Positions 54,634 through 63,629 of a DNA stretch of 64,000 bases are shown piece after piece; within the stretch, counting starts at the first letter, position 1; each line of letters opens with the position of its first letter. The position numbers and the translations under genes were made by a program. Location of the stretch: assembly GCA_000471925.1 (NCBI GenBank), contig CP006667.1, positions 1,550,001-1,614,000 of the forward strand, written 5' to 3'. Under the pieces are notes generated by a model. That model ran no database searches and had not been told where the DNA came from. It worked only from the letters and a program-made list of their open reading frames with translations. The DNA is from Ralstonia pickettii DTP0602 (GTDB lineage: Bacteria > Pseudomonadota > Gammaproteobacteria > Burkholderiales > Burkholderiaceae).

Positions 54634-56205
54634 TCACGACGAGCAGCTGACTTCCAGCCCCGACGCCCAGTCCGGCGGCAGCGCCGCGTAGTGTTCCGCT
54701 TCCGGCTGTTCGTCGAACGGGCGCGACAGTACGGCCAGCAGGCGGTCCACTTCACTGAAGTCCTTCTCGCGTGCGTGCCGGATCGCGGTTTCGGCCAGGT
54801 GGTTGCGCAGCACGTATTTGGGGTTGACTGCCAGCATTTCCAGTTCGCGCGCGGCATCGTGCGACTGGTCGGCGCGCAGGCGCACGCGGTAGTCGGCCAC
54901 CCAGGTGTCAAAGGCGGCGCGATCCAGGAACAGGTCGCGCACCGGCGCGTCGCGCGAGGCATCGGTCGACGAGATACCGCACAGCTTGCGCCAGAACAGC
55001 GTGTAGTCCACGCGCTGGCCGTGCAGCAGCTGGAACAGGCTGGTCAGCAGCGGCTCGTCGGTTTTGTCATCGCCGCCGGCGGGCGGGCGCAGGCCCAGCT
55101 TGGCGCGGTAGTGGCGGAAGAAGGCGGCGGCGTAGCGGTCGCGGAACGGGTCAAGCGCGGCGCGCGCGGCTTCCACGGCGGCGTCGCGCGCGCTTTCCTT
55201 GTCGGACTCTTCCTGCGAGAGCCACAGCGGCATCAGCGCCTGCGCCAGGCAATGCAGGTTCCAGAACGCAATCTGTGGCTGCTGGCTGTAGGCGTAGCGG
55301 CCCTGCGTGTCGGAGTGGTTGCAGATATGGTTGGCGTCGAACGCGTCGAGGAAGCCGAACGGGCCGTAGTCGATGGTCAGGCCCAGTATCGACATATTGT
55401 CGGTGTTCATTACGCCGTGGCAGAAGCCCACTGCCTGCCAGTGCGCGATCAGGTCGGCGGTGCGCAGAGACACCTCGCGCAGCAGTGCCTGGTAGGGCTG
55501 GGCATCGTCGCGGCAGGCCGGCATGAAGTTGTCGATGACAAAGTCCGCGAGCTGGCGCAGCGCAGCTACGTCGCCGTGCGCGGCGAAATGCTCGAAGTGC
55601 CCGAAGCGGATAAAGGTCGGCGACAGCCGCGTCACCACCGCGGAGGTTTCGATGGTTTCACGGCGCACCGGCGCGTCCGAGCCGACGATGGAGAGCGCGC
55701 GCGTGGTCGGCACGCCGAGCGCGGCCATGGCCTCCGAGCACAGGTACTCACGGATCGAAGAGCGCAGCACCGCGCGGCCGTCGGCCATGCGCGAATAGGG
55801 CGTCAGCCCGGCGCCCTTGACCTGGATCTCCCAGGGGCCGGTATCGGTCTCGGCCTGCGCCAGCCGGATCGCGCGGCCATCGCCGAGCTGGCCGGCCCAA
55901 ACGCCGAACTGGTGGCCGGAATAGACCGTGGCGATGGGGTCGGCCCACTCCGGCAGCTGGTTGCCGACAAAGGTCTCGATAAAGGCCTGCTCAATGCCGA
56001 TGTCGGCATCCCAGCCCAGCAACGCGGCCGCGGCCGGCGCCACGCTCACCAGGTAAGGCGAGGGCAGCGGCGAGGGAGGCAGGCGCGTGAAGAACTTTTC
56101 GCCAAGTGCAGCAAAGCCAGGCGAGGTGCGGAAGGGAACGGACAGCGGAACGGACGCCGTGGCGCGCGAGGGTTGTGGAGCGAAGGACTGGGGCGTGTCT
56201 GGCAT
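54634..56205 (-). CDS. selO: SelO family protein adenylyltransferase (YdiU)
   Basis: 523-residue pseudokinase-fold enzyme that transfers AMP to Ser, Thr and Tyr residues of proteins. The family block [23 protein letters not shown], the [26 protein letters not shown] segment around the catalytic Asp/Asn and [10 protein letters not shown] are all intact. The C-terminus is SCSS (Cys521): eukaryotic and some bacterial SelO have selenocysteine here, so this is the Cys form. It starts with a Ser/Pro/Ala-rich tail. SelO is linked to oxidative-stress control and glutathionylation in E. coli. Confidence 0.95.
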   Translation of the reverse strand: MPDTPQSFAPQPSRATASVPLSVPFRTSPGFAALGEKFFTRLPPSPLPSPYLVSVAPAAAALLGWDADIGIEQAFIETFVGNQLPEWADPIATVYSGHQFGVWAGQLGDGRAIRLAQAETDTGPWEIQVKGAGLTPYSRMADGRAVLRSSIREYLCSEAMAALGVPTTRALSIVGSDAPVRRETIETSAVVTRLSPTFIRFGHFEHFAAHGDVAALRQLADFVIDNFMPACRDDAQPYQALLREVSLRTADLIAHWQAVGFCHGVMNTDNMSILGLTIDYGPFGFLDAFDANHICNHSDTQGRYAYSQQPQIAFWNLHCLAQALMPLWLSQEESDKESARDAAVEAARAALDPFRDRYAAAFFRHYRAKLGLRPPAGGDDKTDEPLLTSLFQLLHGQRVDYTLFWRKLCGISSTDASRDAPVRDLFLDRAAFDTWVADYRVRLRADQSHDAARELEMLAVNPKYVLRNHLAETAIRHAREKDFSEVDRLLAVLSRPFDEQPEAEHYAALPPDWASGLEVSCSS

Positions 56206-56520
56206 CGCGTAGTGGCGCGGGGGCGCTAGGGGCGGTGTGCATCGCGTGGCCCGGAAGCGGTGCTGCAGGCCGCTTGCAGGGCAGTGCAGCGCCGCATGCC
56301 GAGGTCACGGAAATGCGATTGTGGCTAGGGAAAACGACATGTTGAGGTGCAACATGCCACGCAGTATTGTACGTCCTCAATGGTTCTCGACTGACGAGAC
56401 CGCCACGCACCGCACGGTTATTCCCCCTCCTTTAGTGCGCACATAAATCCGGTGCATGGACATTCGCAGAATTGCGGCCCCGATGACCACGACAGTACGG
56501 CAGTGCACAACAGAATCACG

Positions 56521-56549
56521 TTGACGCTGATTCGATGCACGGGAACAAT
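56521..56549 (+). promoter_or_regulatory. sigma-70 promoter of the ligase-LIV operon
   Basis: TTGACG (56521-56526), 17-base spacer, AACAAT (56544-56549); five of six and four of six matches to consensus. It predicts a leader of about 55 bases before the ligase start. Confidence 0.5.
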
Positions 56550-56573
56550 CGCCAAAAAATAGTACGGTTGTTC

Positions 56574-56589
56574 GTTTTCAGGCGAAAAC
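56574..56589. promoter_or_regulatory. inverted repeat downstream of the promoter, candidate operator
   Basis: GTTTTC, four bases (AGGC), GAAAAC: perfect 6-bp arms within the predicted leader, about 20 bases after the expected transcription start. A repressor bound here would block the ligase-LIV operon; no regulator gene is adjacent. Confidence 0.4.
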
Positions 56590-56611
56590 CAGACTTTCAG
56601 GAGACAGGTAC

Positions 56612-58237
56612 ATGGCATTGATGGGTCAAATGATGAGCGCTCCGCTGCTCATTTCCTCCATGATCAAGCACGCCGCCCGTTACTACGGGAGCACCGAGAT
56701 CGTTTCGCGGCGCACGGAGGGCGACCTACATCGCTACACGTACCGTGACTGCGAACTGCGCGCGCGCAAGCTGGCGCAGGCGCTCGGCGCACTGGGCGTG
56801 AAGCAGGGCGAGCGGGTCGGCACGATGGCCTGGAACGGCTATCGCCACCTCGAGATCTACTATGGCGTGTCCGGCATGGGCGCCGTCTGCCATACCGTCA
56901 ACCCGCGCCTGTTCCCCGAGCAGATCGCCTATATCGTCAACCACGCGGAAGACAGCTACATCTTCTTCGACCTGACCTTCCTGCCGCTGGTGGAAGGCGT
57001 GGCGCCGCATTGCCCCAACGTCAAGGGCTGGGTGGCGATGACCGACCGCGCGCATATGCCGGCGGAATCGAAGGTGCCGCTGCTGTGCTATGAGGAGTTG
57101 ATCGACGCCCAGGACGGCAACTACGAATGGCCACAGTTCGACGAGAACATGGCGTCGAGCCTGTGCTACACCTCCGGTACCACTGGCAACCCCAAGGGCG
57201 CGCTGTACTCGCACCGCTCGACGGTACTGCACTCCTATGCGTCGGCCATGCCCGACGCGCTGGGCTGCTCCGCCAGCGACGTGATCCTGCCCGTGGTGCC
57301 GATGTTCCACGTCAATGCCTGGGGCCTGCCGTACTCGGTGCCGCTGGTCGGCGCCAAGCTGGTGCTGCCGGGTGCCAAGCTGGATGGCGCTTCACTCTAT
57401 GAACTGTTCGAGCAGGAGAAGGTGACCTTCTCCGCCGGCGTGCCGACCGTCTGGCTCGGCCTGCTGCAATACGTGCAGTCGAACAAGCTGAAGTTCTCCA
57501 CCTTCCGCCGCACCGTAATCGGCGGCTCGGCCGCGCCGCCGGCGATGATCCGCGCGCTCGAGGCGCTGGACGTCGAGGTGATCCACGCCTGGGGCATGAC
57601 CGAGATGTCGCCGCTGGGCACGTCGTGCAAGCTGCTGGCCAAACATGCGGAGCTGTCCGACGCCGACCGCCACAAGATCCAGGAGAAGCAGGGCCGCGTG
57701 ATCTTCGGCGTCGACATGAAGATCGTCGACGGAGAGGGCAAGGAACTGCCGTGGGACGGCAAGGCCTTCGGCGACCTGATGGTGCGCGGGCCCTGGATCA
57801 TCGAGCGCTACTTCCGCAACGACGCCAACCCGCTGGTCGACGGCTGGTTCCCGACCGGCGACGTCGCCACCATCGACCCCGATGGCTTCATGCAGATCAC
57901 CGACCGCAGCAAGGACGTGATCAAGTCCGGCGGCGAGTGGATTTCGTCGATCGATATCGAGAACGTCGCCGCCGCGCACCCCGCGGTGCATATGGCGGCG
58001 TGCATCTCGGCCTACCACCCCAAGTGGGACGAGCGTCCGCTGCTGGTGGTGGTGAAGAAGCCCGGCGCCGAGGTCAGCCGCGAGGAACTGCTGCAGTTCT
58101 TCGAAGGCAAGGTCGCCAAGTGGTGGATCCCGGACGACGTGGCCTTTGTCACCGAGATCCCGCTGACCGCCACCGGCAAGATGCAGAAGCTCAAGCTGCG
58201 CGAACAGTTCAAGGACTACAAGCTGCCGTCCGCCTGA
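56612..58237 (+). CDS. AMP-forming fatty acid/carboxylate-CoA ligase (AlkK-like)
   Basis: 541-residue ANL-superfamily enzyme activating a carboxylic acid to its CoA ester. P-loop [11 protein letters not shown] at 186-196, [12 protein letters not shown] adenine region, [36 protein letters not shown] hinge, and catalytic Lys in TATGKMQK. The opening [22 protein letters not shown] is typical of the medium-chain AlkK/DmdB group. AGGAG lies 8 bases before ATG 56612. First gene of an operon with a complete LIV-type ABC transporter, so it probably activates the imported substrate. Confidence 0.92.
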   Translation: MALMGQMMSAPLLISSMIKHAARYYGSTEIVSRRTEGDLHRYTYRDCELRARKLAQALGALGVKQGERVGTMAWNGYRHLEIYYGVSGMGAVCHTVNPRLFPEQIAYIVNHAEDSYIFFDLTFLPLVEGVAPHCPNVKGWVAMTDRAHMPAESKVPLLCYEELIDAQDGNYEWPQFDENMASSLCYTSGTTGNPKGALYSHRSTVLHSYASAMPDALGCSASDVILPVVPMFHVNAWGLPYSVPLVGAKLVLPGAKLDGASLYELFEQEKVTFSAGVPTVWLGLLQYVQSNKLKFSTFRRTVIGGSAAPPAMIRALEALDVEVIHAWGMTEMSPLGTSCKLLAKHAELSDADRHKIQEKQGRVIFGVDMKIVDGEGKELPWDGKAFGDLMVRGPWIIERYFRNDANPLVDGWFPTGDVATIDPDGFMQITDRSKDVIKSGGEWISSIDIENVAAAHPAVHMAACISAYHPKWDERPLLVVVKKPGAEVSREELLQFFEGKVAKWWIPDDVAFVTEIPLTATGKMQKLKLREQFKDYKLPSA

Positions 58238-58378
58238 GGCCGGCACGCCAGGCCAACCGGTGCGCCGTGCCAGCTTGCGGCACGGCGTGTTCGGGGCGGA
58301 CCGGGCGCGCGACGGGAGGAGTGCGCCCGGCCTGCCGCAATCAACGACAAGCCAACGACAAGAGTGAAGGAGACAGGT

Positions 58379-59629
58379 ATGACCAAGATGCGTCCGCTGG
58401 TGGCTGGTGTGGCCGTGTTCGCCGCAATGGGTTCTGCGCTGGTTTCGGGGTCTGCACTCGCGGATACGGTGAAGATCGCCTTCATCGATCCGCTTTCGGG
58501 GCTGATGGCCCCCGTTGGCCAGAACCAGCTCAAGAGCTGGCAGTACGTGGCCGACGTAGCCAACCAGAAGGGTTGGGCCGGCACGCACAAGTTCGAGGTG
58601 GTGGGCTTCGACAACAAGCTGTCGCCGCAGGAAAGCCTGACCATCCTGAAGCAGGCGGTCGACCAGGGCATCCGCTATGTCGTGCAGGGCAACGGCTCGT
58701 CGGTCGGGCTGGCGCTGCAGGATGCGGTGGCCAAGCACAACGAGCGCAACCCGGGCAAGGAAATCGTCTACCTGAACTACGCCGCAGTGGACCCGGACAT
58801 GACCAATGCCAAGTGCAACTACTGGCATTTCCGGCTCGACGCCAACTCCGACATGAAGATGGAGGCGCTGACCACCTTCCTGGCCAAGGATCCCAACGTC
58901 AAGAAGGTCTACCTGATCAACCAGAACTACTCGTTCGGGCACCAGGTGGCCAAGGCCGCCAAGGACTACCTGAAGCGCAAGCGCCCGGATATCCAGATCG
59001 TGGGTGAAGACCTGCACCCGCTGGCACAGGTGAAGGACTTTGCGCCGTACGCGGCCAAGATCAAGGCCTCGGGCGCCGATACCGTGATCACCGGCAACTG
59101 GGGCAGCGACCTGGCGCTGCTGATCAAGGCGGGCAAGGACGCCGGCCTGACCACCAACTATTACACGTACTACGCCGGCACCACCGGCGTGCCCACGGCG
59201 ATGGGCGCGGCCGGCGCCGAGCACGTCAAGTACGTTGGCTACTTCAACGCCAACAACAAGGGCTTCAAGGGCTCGGACGTCATCGAAGGCTTCAAGAAGA
59301 AGTACAACGATGACTTTTACGTGGTCGCTTCCTATACCGGCATCGCCATGCTGTCCAAAGCGATCAAGGACAGCGGCTCGACCGATCCGGTCAAGGTCGC
59401 CAAGGCGCTGGAAGGCATCAAGGTCGACAGCATGAATGGCACGGTCGAGATGCGCAACACCGACCACCAGGCCCAGCAGCCGCTGGTGGTTGCCACCTGG
59501 TCCAAGGTCGATGGCAAGGAAGTCAAGTACGACCAGGAGAACACCGGCTACGGCTGGAAGACCAACGCGCTGATGGACCAGTACGTGTCCGCCCAGCCCA
59601 CGTCCTGCCAGATGAAGCGGCCGGGCTGA
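58379..59629 (+). CDS. LIV-type ABC transporter substrate-binding protein
   Basis: 416-residue periplasmic receptor of the Leu/Ile/Val family. Signal peptide residues 1-29 (RPLVAGVAVFAAMGSALVSGSALA), then VKIAFIDPLSGLMAPVGQNQL, the segment LINQNYSFGHQVA at the domain hinge and ADTVITGNWGSDLALLIKAG. Start ATG 58379 follows AAGGAGA; the frame is open five codons upstream from a GTG. Related receptors in beta-proteobacteria and Rhodopseudomonas bind aromatic or aliphatic acids as well as amino acids; the ligase upstream favours a carboxylate. Two stem-loops separate it from the permease gene. Confidence 0.92.
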   Translation: MTKMRPLVAGVAVFAAMGSALVSGSALADTVKIAFIDPLSGLMAPVGQNQLKSWQYVADVANQKGWAGTHKFEVVGFDNKLSPQESLTILKQAVDQGIRYVVQGNGSSVGLALQDAVAKHNERNPGKEIVYLNYAAVDPDMTNAKCNYWHFRLDANSDMKMEALTTFLAKDPNVKKVYLINQNYSFGHQVAKAAKDYLKRKRPDIQIVGEDLHPLAQVKDFAPYAAKIKASGADTVITGNWGSDLALLIKAGKDAGLTTNYYTYYAGTTGVPTAMGAAGAEHVKYVGYFNANNKGFKGSDVIEGFKKKYNDDFYVVASYTGIAMLSKAIKDSGSTDPVKVAKALEGIKVDSMNGTVEMRNTDHQAQQPLVVATWSKVDGKEVKYDQENTGYGWKTNALMDQYVSAQPTSCQMKRPG

Positions 59630-59642
59630 TCCTGTCCCGTGG

Positions 59643-59674
59643 CGGGCCGGCCACGCTGACAAAGTGGCCGCCCG
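59643..59674 (+). other. stem-loop between livJ-type and livH-type genes (first)
   Basis: CGGGC-(C)-GGCCAC, loop GCTGACAAA, GTGGCC-GCCCG: 11 paired bases with one bulged C, 13 bases after the receptor stop codon. No U-run; likely 3'-protective structure for the receptor message. Confidence 0.55.
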
Positions 59675-59708
59675 ATCCAGCATACTTTCGGTCTGAAATC
59701 GGGGAGCG

Positions 59709-59732
59709 TCCGGGGCGTCATGCGCCCCCGGA
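59709..59732 (+). other. stem-loop between livJ-type and livH-type genes (second)
   Basis: TCCGGGGCG, loop TCATG, CGCCCCCGGA: nine pairs with one extra C, 35 bases after the first stem-loop and about 80 bases before the permease start. Confidence 0.45.
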
Positions 59733-59812
59733 GGGGGACGCTTACCCTTAATCCAACCGGACGGATGCCGGCGCGCCCCCACGCACGCCGGCGCCAGCTT
59801 GAAGGACACGCT

Positions 59813-60760
59813 GTGGAATTCTTCGTCATCTCACTGCTGAACGGCATCAGCTACGGGCTGCTGCTGTTCATGCTGTCGTCGGGCCTCACCCTGATCTTCA
59901 GCATGATGGGCGTGCTCAATTTCGCCCACGCCAGCTTCTACATGCTGGGCGCCTACTTTGCCTACACCATCGCCAGCAAGATCGGCTTCTGGCCGGCGCT
60001 GATCTTCGCGCCGCTGCTGGTCGCCGGCGCGGGCGCGCTGGTGGAGCGCTTCGGCCTGCGCACGGTGCACAAGTACGGTCACGTGGCCGAGTTGCTGTTC
60101 ACCTTCGGCCTGGCCTACTTGATCGAGGAGGGCGTCAAGCTGGTGTGGGGCCTGGCCGCGGTGCCGTACCGCATCCCGGCGGAGCTGGACGGGCCGCTGT
60201 TCACGGTGTTCACCTCGTCCTTCCCCAAGTACCGCGCCTTCATGATGCTGGTATCGCTGAGCATGCTGGTGGCGATTTACCTGGTGCTGACGCGCACCCG
60301 CATCGGGCTGGTGATCCAGGCCGCGCTGACGCACCCGGAAATGGTCGAGGCGCTCGGCCACAACGTGCCGCGCGTCTTCATGATGGTGTTCGGCGGTGGC
60401 GCCGCGCTGGCCGGGCTGGCGGGGGTGATCGGCGGCAATGCCTTCGTCACCGAGCCGTCGATGGCCGCGGCGGTGGGCTCGATCGTGTTCGTGGTGGCGG
60501 TGGTGGGCGGCATGGGCTCACTGGTGGGGGCGTTCATCGCATCGATCCTGATCGGTGTGCTGCAGACCTTTGCCGTCACCATCGACGCGTCGCTCGCGGG
60601 GCTGCTGACCAGTCTGGGGCTGGCGGTCAGCGACGCCACGCCGTTCTATTCCTTGTGGAAGCTCACGGTGGCCCAGGTGGCGCCGGTGCTGCCGTACCTG
60701 CTGCTGGTGGTGATGCTGATCTTCCGCCCGCGTGGACTGATGGGAACCCGGGAGAGCTGA
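59813..60760 (+). CDS. LIV-type ABC transporter permease (LivH-like)
   Basis: 315-residue membrane permease beginning with GTG at 59813 (GAAGGA 6 bases upstream); the encoded start EFFVISLLNGISYGLLLFML is the normal LivH opening. It has about eight membrane segments, SGLTLIFSMMGVLNFAHASFYMLGAY near the N-terminus, the EAA-like HPEMVEALGHNVPRVFMMVFG and VAVVGGMGSLVGAFIASILIG toward the end. Pairs with the LivM-like protein encoded 4 bases downstream. Confidence 0.94.
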   Translation: MEFFVISLLNGISYGLLLFMLSSGLTLIFSMMGVLNFAHASFYMLGAYFAYTIASKIGFWPALIFAPLLVAGAGALVERFGLRTVHKYGHVAELLFTFGLAYLIEEGVKLVWGLAAVPYRIPAELDGPLFTVFTSSFPKYRAFMMLVSLSMLVAIYLVLTRTRIGLVIQAALTHPEMVEALGHNVPRVFMMVFGGGAALAGLAGVIGGNAFVTEPSMAAAVGSIVFVVAVVGGMGSLVGAFIASILIGVLQTFAVTIDASLAGLLTSLGLAVSDATPFYSLWKLTVAQVAPVLPYLLLVVMLIFRPRGLMGTRES

Positions 60761-60764
60761 CACC

Positions 60765-62078
60765 ATGGAGCAAGCGATGCAACAACGCCGCGAGCCGGTG
60801 GTCACCGGCCGCACCATGCGCTACCGCCCGCTGAACCTGGCGCGCTGGATGATCTGGAGCCTGACCGTGCTGGTCATGCTGGTGCTGCCGCTGGTCTTTA
60901 CCGGGGGCTTCGCCATCACGCTGATGTCGCAGATGGGCATCATGATCATTTTCGCGCTGTCGTACAACATGCTGCTCGGGCAGACCGGCATGCTGTCGTT
61001 CGGCCATGCGGTGTATTCCGGCCTGGGTGCCTTTATCGCCGTGCACGTGCTGAACATGGTCGGCGCCGGCAAGGTATGGCTGCCGGTGTCGATGCTGCCG
61101 CTGGTCGGGGGGCTGGCCGGCGCGTTCTTCGGCGTGATCTTTGGCTATGTCACCACCAAGAAGGCCGGCACCACCTTCGCCATGATCACCATGGGCATCG
61201 GCGAGATGGTGTTCGCGAGCTCGCTGATGTTCCCCGAGTTCTTCGGCGGCGAGGGCGGCATCTCCACCAACCGGGTGGTCGGCGACCCCTTCCTGGGCCT
61301 CACCTTCGGGCCGGGCCGCCAGGTCTACTACCTGATCGCGGTGTGGTGCGTGGCATCGATGGTGGCGATGTACGCGTGGACGCAGACGCCGCTGGGCCGC
61401 ATCGCCAACGCCGTGCGCGACAACCCCGAGCGGGTCGAGTTCATCGGCTACAACACCCAGCGCGTGCGCTACCTGGTGCTGATCCTGTCGGCATTCTTCG
61501 CCGGCATCTCCGGCGCGCTGGCGGCGATCAACTTCGAGATCGTCTCGGCCGAGAACGTCAGCGCGGTGCGTTCCGGCGGCGTGCTGCTGGCGGTGTTTAT
61601 CGGCGGCGCGGGCGTGTTCTTCGGGCCCATCATCGGCGCGGTGGTGTTCGTGCTGTTCGCGGTGGCGCTGTCGGACCTGACCAAGGCCTGGCTGCTCTAC
61701 CTGGGGCTGTTCTTTGTGCTGATGGTGATGTTCGTGCCGGGCGGGCTGGCCAGCCTGCTGTTGATGCAGCTGCCGCTGCTGGGCAAGGGCAAGCTCAAGC
61801 GCATGCTGCCGTCGTACGCCCGTGCCGGCGCCGCCGGTGTGGTGCTGCTGCTGGCCATGATTCTCACGGTCGAGCTGGTCTACAAGGTTCAGGTCGACAG
61901 CGCCAATGGCACCGCCATGAAGCTGTTCGGCATCGGTTTCGATGCCGCGATGTGGATGCCATGGGCGGTGGCGGCGGTGCTGTGGGCCGCCGGGCTGGCC
62001 GCATGGCGGCTGGCGGTGCGCGGCGCGCGGGCTGAGTGGGACAAGGTGCAGGCAGAAATCGCGGGAGGCAGGGCATGA
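60765..62078 (+). CDS. LIV-type ABC transporter permease (LivM-like) with C-terminal extension
   Basis: 437-residue permease. The LivM core (about residues 25-335) has SYNMLLGQTGMLSFGHAVYSGLGAF, the EAA-like AVRDNPERVEFIGYNTQRVRYLVL and SGGVLLAVFIGGAGVFFGPIIGA. Beyond the core a further 100 residues hold two more membrane segments (AAGVVLLLAMILTVELVY; WMPWAVAAVLWAAGLAAW) and a charged tail, which ordinary LivM proteins lack. The stop overlaps the next start (ATGA), so translation is coupled. Confidence 0.93.
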   Translation: MEQAMQQRREPVVTGRTMRYRPLNLARWMIWSLTVLVMLVLPLVFTGGFAITLMSQMGIMIIFALSYNMLLGQTGMLSFGHAVYSGLGAFIAVHVLNMVGAGKVWLPVSMLPLVGGLAGAFFGVIFGYVTTKKAGTTFAMITMGIGEMVFASSLMFPEFFGGEGGISTNRVVGDPFLGLTFGPGRQVYYLIAVWCVASMVAMYAWTQTPLGRIANAVRDNPERVEFIGYNTQRVRYLVLILSAFFAGISGALAAINFEIVSAENVSAVRSGGVLLAVFIGGAGVFFGPIIGAVVFVLFAVALSDLTKAWLLYLGLFFVLMVMFVPGGLASLLLMQLPLLGKGKLKRMLPSYARAGAAGVVLLLAMILTVELVYKVQVDSANGTAMKLFGIGFDAAMWMPWAVAAVLWAAGLAAWRLAVRGARAEWDKVQAEIAGGRA

Positions 62079-62848
62079 CGGCGGCGCTGGAACTGACCGA
62101 TGTACGCAAGAAGTTCGGCCAGACGGAGATCATCCGCGGCGTGAACCTGAACATTGCCAAGGGCGAGCGCCACGCGCTGATCGGGCCGAACGGGGCGGGC
62201 AAGTCCACCACCTTCAACCTGATCTCCGGCCGCTTTGCGCCGACCAGCGGCACGGTGCGGCTGAACGGCGAGGAGATCGGCGGGCTGCAGCCCTTCGTGA
62301 TCAACCGCATGGGGCTGTCGCGCAGCTTCCAGATCACCAATATCTTCCACCGGCTGTCGGTGTTCGAGAACCTGCGCTGCGCGGTGCTGTGGTCGCTCGG
62401 CTACAAGTACTCGTTCTGGCACAGGCTGACGGGCCTGCGCGATGCGCGCGAGCGCGCCGAGGAAGTGCTGGAGCTGATCGGCATGCAGCACCGCCGCGAT
62501 TCGCAGGCCGGCTTGCTGACCTACGCCGAGCAGCGCGCGCTGGAGATCGGCATCACCATCGCCGGCGGCGCCGAGGTGATCCTGCTGGACGAGCCCACCG
62601 CGGGCATGAGCCGCTCCGAGTCCGACCATGCGGTCGAGCTGATCCGCAAGGTCACCGTGGGCAAGACGCTGGTGATGGTGGAGCACGACATGAGCGTGGT
62701 GTTCGGCCTGGCCGACCGGATCTCGGTGCTGGTCTACGGCGAGGTGATCGCCACCGACACGCCGCAGGCGATCCGTAACAACCGCAAGGTCAAGGAAGCC
62801 TACCTGGGCACCACGCTGGACGAAGACACCACCGAAGGAGCGCACTGA
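62075..62848 (+). CDS. LIV-type ABC transporter ATP-binding protein (LivG-like)
   Basis: 257-residue ATPase with Walker A GPNGAGKST (37-45), the LivG-specific SRSFQITNIFHRLSVFENLRCAV, a signature region diverged to LLTYAEQRALEIGITIAGG (no LSGGQ; typical for this subgroup), Walker B VILLDEPTAGMS and switch His in MVEHDMSVV. ATG 62075 overlaps the livM stop by four bases and its own stop shares one base with livF (TGATG). Partner of LivF. Confidence 0.94.
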   Translation: MTAALELTDVRKKFGQTEIIRGVNLNIAKGERHALIGPNGAGKSTTFNLISGRFAPTSGTVRLNGEEIGGLQPFVINRMGLSRSFQITNIFHRLSVFENLRCAVLWSLGYKYSFWHRLTGLRDARERAEEVLELIGMQHRRDSQAGLLTYAEQRALEIGITIAGGAEVILLDEPTAGMSRSESDHAVELIRKVTVGKTLVMVEHDMSVVFGLADRISVLVYGEVIATDTPQAIRNNRKVKEAYLGTTLDEDTTEGAH

Positions 62849-63561
62849 TGGGCAAGCGCATGCTGGACGTCAGGGGCCTGCACGCCTACTACGGCAAGAG
62901 CCATATCCTGCACGGGGTGGATGCCCATATCGACGAAGGCGAGATCGTCGCGCTGCTGGGCCGCAACGGGGTGGGGCGCTCGACCATGGCCAAGGCCATC
63001 CTGGGGATGGTCAAGGCCGAGGGCTCGGTGAAGTTTCGCGACGAGGAGATCCTGGGGCGGCGCACCTTCGAGATCGCGCACCTGGGGATCGGCTATGTGC
63101 CGGAGAACCGGGATATCTTCCCGACGCTGACGGTGCGGCAGAACCTGTTGCTGGGCGAGAAGCGCAACCCGCGGCAGGCCAAGCCGCGCTGGTCGGTGGA
63201 GGACATGTTCAATATGTTCCCGCGGTTGAAAGAGCGGGAAAACACCTCGGCCGGCGTGCTGTCAGGCGGCGAGCAGCAGATGCTGACGCTGTGCCGCACG
63301 CTGATGGGCGACCCCGACCTGATCCTGATCGACGAGCCGACCGAAGGGCTCGCGCCGATGATCGTGACGCTGGTGGGCGATTACCTGAAGACGCTGAAGG
63401 AGCGTGGGGTGTCGGTGTTGCTGATCGAGCAGAAGCTGGCGATTGCGCTGGATATCTCGCAGCGGGTCTATGTGATGGGACACGGGCATATCGTGTTCGA
63501 GGGGACGCCCGCGGAGTTGAAGGCGAATTCGCAGGTGCGGAAGGAGTGGCTGGAGGTTTGA
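62848..63561 (+). CDS. LIV-type ABC transporter ATP-binding protein (LivF-like), Walker A Arg variant
   Basis: 237-residue ATPase. Walker A reads GRNGVGRST (38-46): Arg44 replaces the invariant phosphate-binding Lys. The other motifs are normal: Q-loop/LivF segment IGYVPENRDIFPTLTVRQNLLLG, signature VLSGGEQQMLTLCRTLM, Walker B LILIDEPTEGLAP and switch region LLIEQKL (Gln instead of the usual His, as in LivF). GAAGGAG precedes the start. Whether the Arg site hydrolyses ATP is unknown; LivG has a normal Walker A. Confidence 0.94.
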   Translation: MGKRMLDVRGLHAYYGKSHILHGVDAHIDEGEIVALLGRNGVGRSTMAKAILGMVKAEGSVKFRDEEILGRRTFEIAHLGIGYVPENRDIFPTLTVRQNLLLGEKRNPRQAKPRWSVEDMFNMFPRLKERENTSAGVLSGGEQQMLTLCRTLMGDPDLILIDEPTEGLAPMIVTLVGDYLKTLKERGVSVLLIEQKLAIALDISQRVYVMGHGHIVFEGTPAELKANSQVRKEWLEV

Positions 63562-63578
63562 GCCGACCAGACCCAATG

Positions 63579-63610
63579 CAAACGGCCCGCGCATTTGCGC
63601 GGGCCGTTTG
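63579..63610. terminator. hairpin terminator between livF and the amino acid permease
   Basis: CAAACGGCCCGCGC, loop ATTT, GCGCGGGCCGTTTG: perfect 14-bp stem between convergent genes; short T-runs lie inside the stem ends. Probably acts in both directions. Confidence 0.75.
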
Positions 63611-63629
63611 GCTTAAGGCGGGAAACGGC

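Larger units (their letters stand above)
56206..56611. other. 406-base intergenic region between selO and the acyl-CoA ligase
   Basis: Divergent regulatory region with no gene I can support. It holds the promoter and dyad described separately for the plus strand. On the minus strand TACAAT (56370-56365) might serve selO. A minus-strand AAAGGAGG (about 56437-56430) precedes a 12-codon frame beginning with GTG; I do not regard this as a gene. The segment 56440-56600 is poorer in G+C than the flanks. Confidence 0.5.

Noticed and set aside
56418..56618. 66-codon minus-strand frame in the selO-ligase spacer
   Set aside because: Covers the predicted promoter and dyad, crosses the start of the ligase gene and has no ribosome site.
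57392..59809. 805-codon minus-strand open frame opposite the ligase and receptor genes
   Set aside because: Crosses the ends of two real genes and shows no domain or signal.
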